From positions 1 to 46,283 of the forward strand of contig CANJHI010000022.1 in NCBI GenBank assembly GCA_947474005.1: a stretch of DNA of 46,283 nt, in the 5' to 3' direction. Below are positions 17,901 to 29,104 of this stretch, in pieces. The notes under the pieces were generated by a model, which was not told where the DNA came from, ran no database searches, and saw only the letters and a program-made list of their open reading frames with translations. Both the position numbers and the translations under genes were made by a program. Every line of letters starts with the position of its first letter. Position 1 is the first letter of the stretch. The DNA comes from Alphaproteobacteria bacterium (GTDB lineage Bacteria > Pseudomonadota > Alphaproteobacteria > Reyranellales > Reyranellaceae).

Positions 17901-18192
17901 ACAGGTCGAACTGCAGGGTGATGCGCGAATTTCCGACGGAACTCGACGAGGTGATCTCGCTCACGCCCGCGATCGCGCCCAGCCGCCGCTCGAGCGGCGT
18001 CGTCACGCTGGTGGCCACCGTCTCCGGCGAAGCTCCGGGCAGGTTGGCGGTGACCTGGATGGTGGGAAAGTCGACCTTGGGCAGCGGCGACACCGGCAGG
18101 CCGGTGAAGGCCACCATGCCGGCCAGCGCCAGCCCGATCGTCAGCAGGGTCGTGGCGACCGGCCGGGCGATGAAGGGAGCGGACAGGTTCAC
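14908..18192 (-). CDS. mdtC: RND efflux pump, MdtC-like inner-membrane subunit
   Basis: A proton-driven RND transporter of 1094 residues, with 12 membrane helices and two large periplasmic loops expected. It begins [20 protein letters not shown]. The proton-relay Asp pair sits in the fourth helix ([14 protein letters not shown]), and the [11 protein letters not shown] motif starts the second half. A Ser/Ala/Gly-rich insertion near [20 protein letters not shown] is unusual compared with E. coli MdtC and adds to its length. Its start overlaps the upstream pump's stop by 4 bases. With the MdtB-like neighbour it probably forms a heteromeric B2C trimer. Substrates are unknown. Confidence 0.93.
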   Translation of the reverse strand: MNLSAPFIARPVATTLLTIGLALAGMVAFTGLPVSPLPKVDFPTIQVTANLPGASPETVATSVTTPLERRLGAIAGVSEITSSSSVGNSRITLQFDLSRSIDGAARDVQAAINAARADMPSDLRSNPQYRKVNPADAPVLVLALTSNTLGQGRLFDAASNVLQQKLSQVSGVGQVTLGGSSLPAVRVEINPAALTKYRIGLESVRAALAAANANAPKGALEVGERRYQIYANDQARVADEYRDLIIGWRNGSPVRLSDVAEVIDSVENIRNEGQANGKRSVLVIIYKQPDANIIEMVDEVKELLPELQASLPNDVDLAVVSDRTTTIRASLREVEQALIISVILVVLVTFAFLRSARAGFVAAIAVPVSLIGTFGAMYLLGYSLNNLSLMAMTIAAGFVVDDAIIVLENISRHIEAGMSRVDAALQGAREVGFTVVSMSLSLIAVFIPILLMSGIVGRLFREFAVTLSIAILISMVVSLTTTPMMCAFVLRPHDARKEGMFFRASERAFGALQSVYGRSLGVVLRHPLLTMLVFLATVLLNIHLYVTIPKGFFPQQDTGRIVGGIRADQSISFQAMRRKFRQFMEIIRTDPAIESAAGFTGGFQTNSGFVFASLKPLAERKESADQVIARLRPRLAQVPGAVLFLQAVQDIRVGGRQANAQYQFTLQADSLPDLYNWGPKLVEALKADSSVITDVDSDQQQRGLQVNLTIDRDAASRLGVSTRGISAALYDAFGQRQVSTIYNALNQYHVVMEVSPENWENPETLKDIYVSTSGGAISGAQATGAIVSAAPPSTAQAAGAVDPSQAVRNQRTNQIAVSGRGSASTGAAVSTAPETMVPLSAVTRYEFGTTPLAVNHQSLFVASTISFNLAPDKTLSDAIAYVNGVMAEIGMPASIHGSFQGTARAFQQSSTNQLLLVLAALAAVYIVLGVLYESYIHPLTILSTLPSAGIGALLALRVGGVEFSIIAMIGVLLLIGIVKKNAIMMIDVALERERNEGLDPSVAIHEACLLRFRPILMTTMAAILGALPLAIGFGEGAELRRPLGISIIGGLIVSQILTLYTTPVIYLYLDRFRRRDRDRPSRIARAMGSAGVPA

Positions 18193-21100
18193 GGCTGGGG
18201 AGCCTCGGGCACCCCGACCAGAGGATGGCGCGGCGTGTCGAGCGGCTGGCCGCGCAGCCGGCGGCCGAGCCGGTCGAAGGCGAGGTAGATCACGGGCGTC
18301 GTGAATAGCGTCAGGACCTGGCTCACGATCAGGCCGCCCACGATGGTGAGGCCGAGCGGATGGCGAAGCTCCGATCCCGTGCCCGTACCCAGCATCAGCG
18401 GCAGGGCACCGACCATCGCCGCCACCGTCGTCATCAGGATCGGGCGAAAGCGCAGCAGGCAGGCCTGGTGGATGGCCTCGCGCGGCGTCTTGCCCTGGTG
18501 GCGTTCGGCATCGAGCGCGAAGTCGATCATCATGATGGCGTTCTTCTTCACGATGCCGATCAGCAGCACGATGCCGATGATGGCCACGACACTGAGGTCC
18601 GAACCCGCCAGCATCAGCGCCAGCAGCGCGCCGATACCGGCCGACGGCAGGGTGGACAGGATCGTGATCGGGTGGATGTAGCTCTCATAGAGCACGCCCA
18701 GCACGATGTAGACCGTGACGATGGCAGCCAGGATGAGCAGAAGCTGGCTGTTCAGCGACTTCTGGAAGGCGAGCGCCGCGCCCTGGAAATGGGTGGTGAT
18801 CGACCGCGGCATGCCGATCTCGCGCTGGGCGGCGACGATCGCGTCGACGGCATGGCCAAGCGCTACACTCGGCGCCAGGTTGAAGGAGATCGTGGTTGCC
18901 GGAAATTGTCCGAAGCGGTCGAGCCTGAGCGGCGCGGCGCGCTCCTCGAAGGTGGCGATCGCCGACAGCGGCACCTGCTTGCCGCTCGCCGAGCCCGGCA
19001 AATAGAGGTTGGCGAGCGCATCCAGCGAGCGTGCCATCGAAGGTTCGACTTCGTAGATCACCCGATACTGGTTCGACTGGGTGTAGACCGTCGACACGAT
19101 GCGCTGGCCGAAGGCATCGTAGAGGACGTTGTCGACCGTCGCGGTGGTGACGCCGAAGCGTGCCGCCGCGTCGCGATCGACCTTGATGAACATCGACAGT
19201 CCTTTGTTCTGCAGGTCGCTGGTGACGTCGACGATCTCGGGCAGCTTCTGCAGCCGGTCGACGAGACGTGGCACCCAGACTTCGAAGTCCTCCGGTCGGG
19301 CGCTTTCCAGGACGAACTGGTACTGGGTGCGGCTGACCGTCGAATCGATCGTGAGATCCTGCGCCGGCTGCATGTAGAGCGAGATGCCCGGGACCGTGGC
19401 GGTATCGTGCTGCAGGCGCCGGATGACCTCGCTCGCGGTCAGATCGCGCTGGCTACGCGGCTTGAGGTTGATCAGCATCCGCCCCGAGTTCAGCGTCGGG
19501 TTGGTGCCGTCGACGCCGATGAAGGACGTCAGGCTCTCGACGTCGGGGTCGCTCAGGATGGCCTCGACCAGGGCGCGCTGGCGTTCGCGCATCGCCTCGA
19601 AGGAAACGCTCTGGGGCGCCTCGGTGACGGCCTGGATCAGGCCGTTGTCCTGCACCGGAAAGAAACCCTTGGGCACGACGACGTAGAGCAGCACGGTCAG
19701 CACGACCGTCCCGACGGCGACGAGAAGCGTCAGCACCTGGTGGCGAAACACCACGACCAGCCAGCGGTCGTAGAGGTCGATCAGCCGCGCGAACCAGCGC
19801 GCCCCCAGCGCCTGCGTCTCGGCATGGACCTCGGCGCGGGGATCGGAATGGGCATCGGCTGCAGGCGCGCCGGCTCCCGCCACCGGCCGCTGCTTCAGCA
19901 GATGGGCGCACATCATCGGCACCAGGGTGAGCGACACCACGGCCGAGATCAGGATGGTGACGGACAGGGTGACCGCGAATTCGCTGAACAGCCGGCCCAC
20001 CACGTCGGCCATAAAGAGAAGGGGAATGAGGACGGCGATCAGCGACACGGTGAGCGAGACCACGGTGAAGGCGATCTGGCGCGATCCCTTGAGGGCCGCC
20101 TCTTTGGGATCATCGCCGCGCTCGATGTAGCGGGCGATGTTCTCGATCATGACGATGGCGTCGTCGACGACGAAGCCGGTGGCGATGGTGAGCGCCATGA
20201 TCGACAGGTTGTTGAGGCTGAAGCCCGCCAGGTACATGACGGCCAGCGTGCCGACCAGCGACAGCGGCACCGAAAGGCTCGGGATGAGCGTCGCGCGCGC
20301 GTCGCCCAGAAAAGCGAAGATGACCGCGACCACGAGGACCACCGCGAAGGTGAGTTCGATCTGCACGTCGCGCACCGAGGCGCGGATGGTGAGCGTGCGA
20401 TCGGTGACGATGGCAACGTCGAGCGCCACCGGCAGGGAATCGCGAAGCTGCGGCAGCAGCGCCTTGATGCGGTCGACGACCTCGATGACGTTGGCGCCGG
20501 GCTGGCGCTGGACGTTCACGATCACGGCCGGCGTGTTGTTCACCCAGGCGGCGATGCGGTTGTTTTCCTGGGACTCCTCGACGGTGGCGACGTCCTTGAG
20601 ACGGACGGGCGCGCCGTTGCGGTAGGCGACGATGACGTCGCGGAAGATGGCGGGGTCGGTGATCTGGTCGTTGGCGTTGATCGTGTAGGCCCGCGCCGGG
20701 CCGTCGAAATTTCCCTTGGGCGTGTTGACGTTGGCGTTGGTGATCGTGGTGCGCAGATCGTCGATGTTGAGTCCGTAGGCCGCCAGCGCCGTGGGGTTGG
20801 CGCGGATGCGGACGCCGGGCTTCTGGCCGCCTTCGAGGCTCACCAGGCCGACACCGGCGACCTGGGAGATCTTCTGGGCGAGCCGCGTGTCGACTAGGTC
20901 ATGGACCTTGGTGAGAGCCTCGGTCTTCGAGGTGACGGCGAGCGTCAGCACGGGCGCGTCGGCCGGATTGACCTTGGCGTAGATCGGCGGCGCCGGCAGG
21001 TCGCCGGGCAGAAGATTGCCGGCGGCATTGATGGCCGCCTGGACCTGCTGTTCGGCGATGTCGAGGCCGAGTGTCAGGTCGAACTGCAGCGTGATCGCCG

Positions 21101-21365
21101 AGGCGCCGGCCGAACTGGTCGACGTCATCTGGTTGAGGCCGGGCATCTGGCCGAATTGCCGCTCGAGCGGTGAGGTGACCGAGGACGTCATGACCTCGGG
21201 GCTGGCGCCGGGATAGAGCGTAAGCACGCGGATCGTCGGGTAATCGACCTGCGGCAGCGCCGACAGCGGCAGGAATTTGTAGGCGATCATGCCCACCAGC
21301 ATGATCGCCACCATCAGCAGCGAGGTGCCGACCGGGCGCTCGATGAAAAGCCGCGACGGATTCAT
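18189..21365 (-). CDS. mdtB: RND efflux pump, MdtB-like inner-membrane subunit
   Basis: The second RND transporter of the pair, 1058 residues, starting [20 protein letters not shown]. It has the helix-4 Asp pair ([17 protein letters not shown]), [11 protein letters not shown] at the start of the second half, and a conserved C-terminal region with [13 protein letters not shown]. It differs enough from its neighbour that the two are old paralogues rather than a recent duplication. An acidic/Ala-rich loop (about [16 protein letters not shown]) lies after the helix ending the first half. The gene follows the adaptor by 12 bases. Confidence 0.93.
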   Translation of the reverse strand: MNPSRLFIERPVGTSLLMVAIMLVGMIAYKFLPLSALPQVDYPTIRVLTLYPGASPEVMTSSVTSPLERQFGQMPGLNQMTSTSSAGASAITLQFDLTLGLDIAEQQVQAAINAAGNLLPGDLPAPPIYAKVNPADAPVLTLAVTSKTEALTKVHDLVDTRLAQKISQVAGVGLVSLEGGQKPGVRIRANPTALAAYGLNIDDLRTTITNANVNTPKGNFDGPARAYTINANDQITDPAIFRDVIVAYRNGAPVRLKDVATVEESQENNRIAAWVNNTPAVIVNVQRQPGANVIEVVDRIKALLPQLRDSLPVALDVAIVTDRTLTIRASVRDVQIELTFAVVLVVAVIFAFLGDARATLIPSLSVPLSLVGTLAVMYLAGFSLNNLSIMALTIATGFVVDDAIVMIENIARYIERGDDPKEAALKGSRQIAFTVVSLTVSLIAVLIPLLFMADVVGRLFSEFAVTLSVTILISAVVSLTLVPMMCAHLLKQRPVAGAGAPAADAHSDPRAEVHAETQALGARWFARLIDLYDRWLVVVFRHQVLTLLVAVGTVVLTVLLYVVVPKGFFPVQDNGLIQAVTEAPQSVSFEAMRERQRALVEAILSDPDVESLTSFIGVDGTNPTLNSGRMLINLKPRSQRDLTASEVIRRLQHDTATVPGISLYMQPAQDLTIDSTVSRTQYQFVLESARPEDFEVWVPRLVDRLQKLPEIVDVTSDLQNKGLSMFIKVDRDAAARFGVTTATVDNVLYDAFGQRIVSTVYTQSNQYRVIYEVEPSMARSLDALANLYLPGSASGKQVPLSAIATFEERAAPLRLDRFGQFPATTISFNLAPSVALGHAVDAIVAAQREIGMPRSITTHFQGAALAFQKSLNSQLLLILAAIVTVYIVLGVLYESYIHPITILSTLPSAGIGALLALMLAGSDLSVVAIIGIVLLIGIVKKNAIMMIDFALDAERHQGKTPREAIHQACLLRFRPILMTTVAAMVGALPLMLGTGTGSELRHPLGLTIVGGLIVSQVLTLFTTPVIYLAFDRLGRRLRGQPLDTPRHPLVGVPEAPQP

Positions 21366-21377
21366 GTCGCGGCCGGA

Positions 21378-22598
21378 CTACTGGTTGGACCGGGCCGGCC
21401 GTCCTGCGCCGCCGCCCGGGGGCGCCGCCGCGACGGGCGAGCCGGACGTGCCTCTCGGGCCAGCCGAAGGCTTGCGGATCTTGGCGCCCTCGCGCAGCCG
21501 GTCGGTGCCGTCGATGACGACCTGGTCGCCGACCTGCAGGCCCTTCGTGATGGCCACCCTCTCGCCGTCGGTCGCGCCGAGTTCGACGACGCGGATCTCG
21601 ACCGTGTCGTCGGCCTTGACCAGATAGACGAAGATTCCGGGCTGGCCGCGCTGGATGGCGGCGACGGGAACGATCGTCGCATCCTTCACGGTGTCGACCA
21701 GCAGGCGGACGTTCACGAACTGGTTGGGGAACAGGCTCTCGTCAGTGTTGTCGAAGATGGCGCGGAGTTTCACGGTGCCGGTGGTCGTGTCGATCAGATT
21801 GTCGGTCGTATCGAGCTTGCCGACGGCCAGTTCGGCCTTCTGCGCGCGGTCGAGGACCCTCACTTCGAGGGCGGCGCCCGACCGTAGCCGCTGGCGCACC
21901 GGCGGCAGGGTATCCTCCGGGATGGGGAAGATCACGGAGATCGGCTGGATCTGGATGATGACGCAGATGCTGGTGGCATCGCCCATCGTCACGTAGTTGC
22001 CCTTGTCGACCAGGCGCAGGCCGATGCGCCCGGTCAGCGGGGCGACGATCTTGGTGTAGGTGACGTTGAGCTTGGCGGCATCGACCAGCGCCTGGTCGAT
22101 GACCAGCGCCGCTTCATATTGGCGGACCAGGGCGGCCTGGGTGTCGAGCTGCTGACGGGCGATGGAGTCCTGGGCGACCAGCTTTTTATAGCGTTCGTGG
22201 TCGACCTGGGCGTTCTTCAGCAGGGCCTCGTCGCGTTGCATCTGGCCTTGGGCCTGCTGCAGGGCCACGTCGTAAGGCCGCGGATCGACCACGGCCAGAA
22301 GCTCGCCCTGCTTGACGAGCTGGCCTTCCTTGAAAAGCACCTCGACGAGCTGGCCGGTGATCTGGGTCTTGACGTTGACGGTATTGAGCGGCGTCACCGT
22401 TCCCAGTGCCCGCAGCACCACGGGAATATCCCCCTTGGCGGCCGTCGCCAGCCCGACCGGCACGGCAGCGCCGGCCGCGGCCCGACCTGCCGAGGTCGAG
22501 CTGGGTGCAGAAGTTCCTCTCTGCGAAATATACCAGCCAGCGCCAGCCACGACAGCGAGCCCCACGCCGATCCCGAGAAGGGTCCGCAGCCGTTTCAT
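21378..22598 (-). CDS. mdtA: RND efflux periplasmic adaptor (MdtA-like)
   Basis: The membrane-fusion protein bridging pump and channel, 406 residues from the ATG at 22598. One N-terminal membrane anchor (LRTLLGIGVGLAVVAGAGWY) precedes the lipoyl half-motif (TQITGQLVEVLFKEGQLVKQ), a coiled-coil hairpin (LQQAQGQMQRDEALLKNAQ) and the second lipoyl half with beta-barrel (VTYTKIVAPLTGRIG). The tail is rich in Pro, Gly and Ala. The longer frame upstream of 22598 is Arg-rich and not coding-like; AAGGGGG upstream of this ATG may serve as ribosome binding site. It is the first gene of the efflux operon. No adjacent TetR or two-component regulator is present. Confidence 0.92.
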   Translation of the reverse strand: MKRLRTLLGIGVGLAVVAGAGWYISQRGTSAPSSTSAGRAAAGAAVPVGLATAAKGDIPVVLRALGTVTPLNTVNVKTQITGQLVEVLFKEGQLVKQGELLAVVDPRPYDVALQQAQGQMQRDEALLKNAQVDHERYKKLVAQDSIARQQLDTQAALVRQYEAALVIDQALVDAAKLNVTYTKIVAPLTGRIGLRLVDKGNYVTMGDATSICVIIQIQPISVIFPIPEDTLPPVRQRLRSGAALEVRVLDRAQKAELAVGKLDTTDNLIDTTTGTVKLRAIFDNTDESLFPNQFVNVRLLVDTVKDATIVPVAAIQRGQPGIFVYLVKADDTVEIRVVELGATDGERVAITKGLQVGDQVVIDGTDRLREGAKIRKPSAGPRGTSGSPVAAAPPGGGAGRPARSNQ

Positions 22599-22776
22599 CG
22601 TCCTATTCGCCCCCTTGAAGACAGTCCGTCTGTTGTACGAACGGAACCGCCTGAGTCTCCCCCGACGTTCGGCGCGGCGCAAGGCACGGAGATTTACGGG
22701 CCTGACCCCCTGGATAAAGCACCAGGGGCAAAAGGGTTCCCGAATCCCGGCGGACTTGGCGAAAAGAGGCGGTCGT
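22599..22776. other. Intergenic region between thiC and the efflux operon
   Basis: 178 bases without a gene. A 7-bp stem (CCCCTGG, 22707-22713, with CCAGGGG, 22722-22728, loop 8) could weakly end thiC transcription, but no T-run follows on the minus strand. Closer to the adaptor, TCCGT (22625-22629) and ACGGA (22641-22645) form a short inverted repeat that might be an operator for the pump. Neither is more than suggestive. Confidence 0.3.
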
Positions 22777-24795
<2,019 letters not shown>

Positions 24796-24877
24796 CTATG
24801 CCGAACCGGACGCGAAGGAAACCCGCGTCGAGTGCGGCGCTGTGGACGCGTCGACAGCAGTAGATCTGCGAGTTGGT

Positions 24878-26071
24878 CTAAACGACCTTGGCTTCGCGCA
24901 TTTCCGCGACTTCGGCCGGCGAATAGCCCGCCTCGCCCAGCACCTCATCGGTGTGCTGGCCGAGCGTTGCCGGCGGACGATCGACCGAACCGCCGCCGTG
25001 TTCCAGGCGGAAGCCCGAGCCGATCACCTTGATCGGTCCGTGCTCGGTCTCGACGGTCTGCAGCACGGTGCGATGCTGGAAGAGATCGAGCTGGGCGGTC
25101 TCGGGAATCGAATGCACACGGCCGGCCGGGATGTCGTTCTTCGAGAAGCGCTCGATCCAGTCAGCCGACGTCTGCGTCTTCATGGCCGCCTCTATGATCT
25201 CGTGCAGCGCGGTGTTGTTGGCGATGCGCGTCGGCCAATCGGAGAAGCGCGGATCGGCGAGCGTATCGTCGCGCCCCAGCGCCTTCATCAGGCGCTGGAA
25301 CTGCGGATCGGTCATGACGGCGAGCACGATCCAGCCGTCCTCGGTCTTGAAGAGATTGCCGGTGGGCTTGCGCGTCACCGACAGGTTCGCGGCCTGCTCG
25401 TGCACGCGGCCGGTGATCATATGCTCGGTGAACTGCTGGGCGAGGTAGCCCATCACCGCGTCGATCATAGCGACGTCGACGAGCTGGCCCTTGCCGGTAT
25501 GGGTGCGCTGATACAGCGCCGAGGCGACGCCGAAGGCCGCCGTCGCACCCGACATCACGTCGGCGCCGGCGAAGCCCACGCGCGTCGGCCCATTGTTCTC
25601 GAAGCCCGTGATCGACATCAGCCCGGACATCGCCTGGATCATGCCATCGAACGCCGCCGTCTTGGCCTGTGGGCCGACCTGGCCGAAGCCCGACACCGCG
25701 CAGTAGATCAGCTTGGGATTGATCTGCTTCAGCGTTTCATAGCCGAGGCCGAGCTTCTCCATCACGCCGGGCCGGAAGTTCTCCATCACCACGTCGGCCG
25801 TCTCGACCAGCCGCTTGACGATCTCGAGCGCCTTGGGCTTCTTGAGATCGAGCGTGATCGAACGCTTGCCCGAATTGACCGCGATCCAGGGCGCTGCGAG
25901 GCCGCGCTTCTCCCAGGCATCCTTGCGGTTGCCGAAGCGCATGTCGTCGCCTTCGCGCGACTCGATCTTGATGACGTCGGCGCCCAGCAAGGCGAGTTGA
26001 TAGGTGCCGTAAGGCCCCGCCAGTACGCGCGTAAAATCGAGGATTTTCACCCCAGAGAAAGGCTTGCTCAT
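24878..26071 (-). CDS. Class III CoA-transferase (CaiB/BaiF family)
   Basis: A 397-residue enzyme that moves CoA between carboxylic acids by way of an aspartyl-CoA intermediate. The opening VKILDFTRVLAGPY, ENFRPGVMEKLGL and the catalytic Asp171 in GFAGADVMSG are typical, as is VDVAMIDAVMGYL. Active enzymes are interlocked dimers. The start lies 13 bases after the selenoprotein stop, so it is the third gene of an operon with a Dyp-type peroxidase and the selenoprotein. The acids it uses cannot be told from sequence. Genomes of this type often carry many such paralogues. Confidence 0.93.
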   Translation of the reverse strand: MSKPFSGVKILDFTRVLAGPYGTYQLALLGADVIKIESREGDDMRFGNRKDAWEKRGLAAPWIAVNSGKRSITLDLKKPKALEIVKRLVETADVVMENFRPGVMEKLGLGYETLKQINPKLIYCAVSGFGQVGPQAKTAAFDGMIQAMSGLMSITGFENNGPTRVGFAGADVMSGATAAFGVASALYQRTHTGKGQLVDVAMIDAVMGYLAQQFTEHMITGRVHEQAANLSVTRKPTGNLFKTEDGWIVLAVMTDPQFQRLMKALGRDDTLADPRFSDWPTRIANNTALHEIIEAAMKTQTSADWIERFSKNDIPAGRVHSIPETAQLDLFQHRTVLQTVETEHGPIKVIGSGFRLEHGGGSVDRPPATLGQHTDEVLGEAGYSPAEVAEMREAKVV

Positions 26072-26084
26072 GTCGACGGTGATC

Positions 26085-27011
26085 CTAGGCGACGCCCGCC
26101 TGTTTGCGTTGGTTGAGCGCCACCTGCTTCACCTTGTCGAACTCGGCGCGCCGCTTGGCGACCTCTTCCGGCGGCATGCGGGCGATGTTGTTGTAGTCGT
26201 TCTTCCAGTCGCCATCCTCGGTCCAGCGCAGCGGCGACTGCACCGTGGTGCGCGGACCCACGGCGCTCTCGAACACTTTTAGCGCCAGGTCGAGCGTGAA
26301 GGCCTGGGTGTCGGGCTCGTGCGGCTTGCCGCAGGAATTGCCGAGCGGGAAGTCGCTGAACAGGAAGCGCGGCACGCCGGTGTATTCGACGATGTCCTTG
26401 GCCGCTCCCATGACCACCGTCGGGATGCCGTTCCGTTCGAGATATCGGGCGACCAGACTCACGGTCTGGTGGCAGACGGGTCAAGTCGGCACAAGCAGCG
26501 CGGCGTCGACCTGGTCCTGGCGGCAGCGTGCCAGGATTTCCGGCGCATCGGTTTCCAGGGTCACGCGCTGGCTGCGGTTGGTCGGCGCGCCATGGAAGCG
26601 CGGCGCCAGCTTGAAGCGGCCTTCGGCCGCGAACTTGCGCATCAGCGGCAGCGGGAACCAGGTGTTGCTGTCCTTCGCCGTCGTGTGCTTGCGGTCGTAG
26701 CCGATGTGGCTGATGCGCGTGTCGTGGTCGACCGCGGTGTCGCCCGAAAAGACCGTATAGAATTTGGCGCCCGCATTGTAGAGCGCGCCAGGGCCCTGAT
26801 CGCCCTTGTCGGGCTGATAGGGCGCCGCCGTGGTGATCAGTGCCAGCGTACTGTCCTTCAGCGGCTTCTTTACCGGCTGGAACGGCGCATCGACATAGTG
26901 GGCCCAGCGATAGGGATTGTCGTAGCCGAGTGCCAGATAATAGTCGCGCGTGCGGCGCATGTAGTCGAGCGGAACGTCGTACTCCGGCGCGAAATTCATG
27001 GTGTCGGTCAT
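26085..27011 (-). CDS. Selenoprotein related to GrdB (glycine/sarcosine/betaine reductase selenoprotein B family), in-frame TGA read as Sec177
   Basis: Two open frames on the same strand and in the same frame, 26484-27011 and 26085-26480, are separated by a single TGA (26481-26483). Reading it as selenocysteine gives one 308-residue protein with the motif LVPTUPVCHQT, a UxxC redox pair with Cys180. The flanks match the proteobacterial GrdB-like family on both sides of the TGA: YRWAHYVDAPF and APRFHGAPT before, VARYLERNGIPTVV, GVPRFLFSDFPLGN and RTTVQSPLRW after. Many relatives have Cys at this place. A stem-loop that fits the bacterial SECIS model follows the TGA. It lies 37 bases after the peroxidase gene and 13 before the CoA-transferase. 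The reaction is unknown; a thiol-dependent reductive role is inferred. The alternative is a TGC-to-TGA nonsense change. Confidence 0.85.
26449..26473 (-). promoter_or_regulatory. Bacterial SECIS element inside the selenoprotein gene
   Basis: Downstream of the TGA the mRNA can form a perfect 7-bp stem, ACCAGAC with GTCTGGT (26464-26470 and 26452-26458), closed by the 5-base loop CGUGA. Two more pairs (GC with GC) extend it past a single mismatch. The apical loop begins 17 bases after the UGA and has G as its second base, both within the accepted bacterial SECIS rules (16-37 bases, G in the first two loop positions). SelB would bind here to deliver Sec-tRNA. Confidence 0.75.
26481..26483 (-). 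other. In-frame UGA, predicted selenocysteine codon
   Basis: This TGA replaces the Cys codon found in many homologues. It is followed by a codon for Pro, then Val and Cys, giving UPVC. It would be miscalled as a stop by ordinary annotation. Confidence 0.8.
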
Positions 27012-27048
27012 ACGTGAAACCTGGGACTCGTCCGCTCTGAAGTCAAAC

Positions 27049-27933
27049 CTAGAGACCGAGAAACCCGAGGTCGAGTTTCCCACTGCGGACCGGCGGGCAC
27101 CAATAGTAGCCGCCGGTGACCGGACGCGAATAGGCGAAGGTGGCGTCGACGATGCCGTCGTCGAGGCCGGCCATGCGCCGCATGACCCGCTCATAGGCGT
27201 CGAGCGAGCGGCCGTAGGCGATGAATTCCAGGCCCTGGCCCCACACGGTCGCCCACGGCATCGAGCGGCGCATCATGAAGGCGGGCGGGTCGAAGTCCTC
27301 CTGCGTGCTGCGCTTGACGTGCGACGTCGCGGGCGCGCGCGGCAGTTCGGCATTGTCGCGCCGGCGGCGGCCCATCATGGCGTCCCGGACCTTTTCCGAA
27401 TGACTGTTGAAGTAGTCGAGGTCGTGCTCCCAGCGCTGCACGGCGACGAAACTCGACCCGGCGAGGCCCTTGCCTGTCTCGACGACAGCCGCCTTGGCCG
27501 CGGCCTTGCCCTTGGGGTTCTCCGTGCCGTCCTCGTAGCCCGTGACGTCGCGATGGTCGCCATAGATGAAGGTCGGCATCGAATCGGCCAGGACGAACGC
27601 CTCGGCGGTGAGCGCCTCGACCTTCCTGAAGATGTCGAAGACGCCGCCCTGATTGGCGGCCGTCACCAGGATCCACAGCGGCTGCTGGGTCGACGGCACG
27701 CCGCAGCCGGGCGCCGACATCGCCGGAAAGGGACGCAAGCCCGGGATCTGCCGGCCGATCGCCTTGGCCAGCGGCTCGCCGATGCCCACCGTGCCCCAGG
27801 CCGGCTCGAAGCCGGCCGCCAGGCCGCGCAACGCCTCGTTCGCATCGGCCCCGCTTGCCAGCGCGTAGCACAGGGAAAGTCCGCTGAAGGGAGACGGCGC
27901 CAGGATGTAGGGCTGCGATGAAGCTGTTGTCAT
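27049..27933 (-). CDS. Dyp-type haem peroxidase
   Basis: A 294-residue dye-decolourising peroxidase that oxidises substrates with hydrogen peroxide. The defining GxxDG motif is present as GYEDG with catalytic Asp135. The proximal haem His is probably His205 (TSHVKR), and the distal Arg lies at 222-223 (FMMRRSMPW). No signal peptide is visible at the ATG at 27933, so it is cytoplasmic or cargo of an encapsulin; no encapsulin gene is nearby. It is the first gene of the operon that continues with the selenoprotein (37-base gap) and a CoA-transferase. In that setting it may protect or feed a redox step. Confidence 0.92.
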   Translation of the reverse strand: MTTASSQPYILAPSPFSGLSLCYALASGADANEALRGLAAGFEPAWGTVGIGEPLAKAIGRQIPGLRPFPAMSAPGCGVPSTQQPLWILVTAANQGGVFDIFRKVEALTAEAFVLADSMPTFIYGDHRDVTGYEDGTENPKGKAAAKAAVVETGKGLAGSSFVAVQRWEHDLDYFNSHSEKVRDAMMGRRRRDNAELPRAPATSHVKRSTQEDFDPPAFMMRRSMPWATVWGQGLEFIAYGRSLDAYERVMRRMAGLDDGIVDATFAYSRPVTGGYYWCPPVRSGKLDLGFLGL

Positions 27934-28029
27934 CGCCAACACCTACCCGACGCCCGGGAATGATGACAAGCCGGCGACCAGCCCGTAGCGTTGCCAAAAG
28001 AGAGACCAAAAAATCAAGGGGGCCAGGAA

Positions 28030-29004
28030 ATGATCGGACTGAACCGCCGCGCCGTGCTGGGTGCAGCCTCGGCGCTCGCCGTGGCGCCCGGGGCATCGGC
28101 ACAGGCTTTCCCGACCAAGCCCATGCGTTTTCTCGTGCCCTATCCGGTCGGCGGCATCGTCGACATCGTGGCGCGCTCGGTCGCCGATCCCATGCAGGCC
28201 GACCTCGGACAGCCCGTCGTGGTCGAACCGAAACCCGGCGGCAACTCCACGCTCGCCACGGCCATGATCCCGCAGGCGCCGGCCGACGGTTACACTTGGC
28301 TGATGTCGACCATTTCCCAAGTCGTGGTGCCGCATCTCCAGCCGGTGCCCTACGACGCGCTGGCCGATTTCCAGCCCGTCGCGCTGATCGCCATCGCGAC
28401 CGCGGTGGCCACGGTCAATCCCGAGGTGCCGGTGAAGACCTTGGCGGAGCTGGTCGAGTATGGCCGGGCCAATCCCGGCAAGCTCAACTATCTCAACCCG
28501 GGCAATGGCTCCTCGGTCCATCTGTCGGCCGAACTGCTGAAGCACCAGTACAAGTTCGACATGACCTCGGTACCCTATCGCGGCATTCCACCGGGACTGC
28601 CCGATCTCCTGGAGGGCCGCCTGCAGGTCGGCATGCTGCCCGGGCCGCTCGCGCTGCAGCATATTCAATCCGGCAAGCTGCGGGCGCTGGCCGTGCTGGC
28701 CGGCCAGCGCCTGCCCAGCCTGCCCGACGTGCCGACCTTCGCCGAGGCCGGTTTCGCCGACGCCCAGGTGGTGAGCTGGTACACCATCGCCGTCCGCGCC
28801 GGCACGCCGGGCACCATCGTCGAGCGCCTGCACGGCTCGGCGATGAAGGCTCTGCAGAGTGCCGAAACCCGCGACCGCCTGACCCGGGCGGGATGCGAGG
28901 TGCCGGCGCCGCGATCGCCCGCCGACGTGATGGCGATGTGGAAGGCCGACTACGCGCGCTACGGCAAGCTGGTCAAGGAAGCCGGCATCAAGGGCGAAAG
29001 CTGA
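28030..29004 (+). CDS. Tripartite tricarboxylate transporter (Bug/TctC) binding protein
   Basis: A 324-residue periplasmic binding protein with a Tat signal (LNRRAVLGAASALAVAPGASA). The family segments are RFLVPYPVGGIVDIVARSV, EPKPGGNSTLAT and TSVPYRGIPPGLPDLLEGR. The start at 28030 is chosen for the Tat signal; an upstream in-frame ATG (27991) adds a charged tail that does not fit. It is divergent from the peroxidase operon across about 96 bases. No membrane subunits lie nearby, so it is an orphan that must share a transporter encoded elsewhere. The ligand is unknown. Confidence 0.92.
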   Translation: MIGLNRRAVLGAASALAVAPGASAQAFPTKPMRFLVPYPVGGIVDIVARSVADPMQADLGQPVVVEPKPGGNSTLATAMIPQAPADGYTWLMSTISQVVVPHLQPVPYDALADFQPVALIAIATAVATVNPEVPVKTLAELVEYGRANPGKLNYLNPGNGSSVHLSAELLKHQYKFDMTSVPYRGIPPGLPDLLEGRLQVGMLPGPLALQHIQSGKLRALAVLAGQRLPSLPDVPTFAEAGFADAQVVSWYTIAVRAGTPGTIVERLHGSAMKALQSAETRDRLTRAGCEVPAPRSPADVMAMWKADYARYGKLVKEAGIKGES

Positions 29005-29022
29005 CAGCCAAAGCTGACAGCC
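28997..29022. repeat. 13-bp tandem duplication across a stop codon
   Basis: AAAGCTGACAGCC occurs twice head to tail (28997-29009 and 29010-29022). The first copy carries the TGA stop of the Bug gene (29002-29004). It looks like a small slippage event. The rest of 29023-29104 shows no further feature. Confidence 0.8.
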
Positions 29023-29104
29023 ATGTAACGCTGCAGCCATAGTGCGGCCCAACTCCTGCACGCTATATAGGACGTCGAAACGGCTGGCTCGGGGAGCGCA
29101 TCGG

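Noticed and set aside
15505..20897. Long plus-strand frames opposite the RND pump genes
   Set aside because: They mirror the two pump genes, which have all expected motifs; they are antisense shadows.
22707..22728. Rho-independent terminator after thiC
   Set aside because: The stem is only 7 bp and no T-run follows on the minus strand, so I list it only as part of the gap description.
26481..26483. Nonsense mutation making the GrdB-like gene a pseudogene
   Set aside because: No other frameshift or stop is present, the site is the redox Cys position, and a well-placed SECIS-like stem follows. I keep the nonsense explanation only as the alternative.
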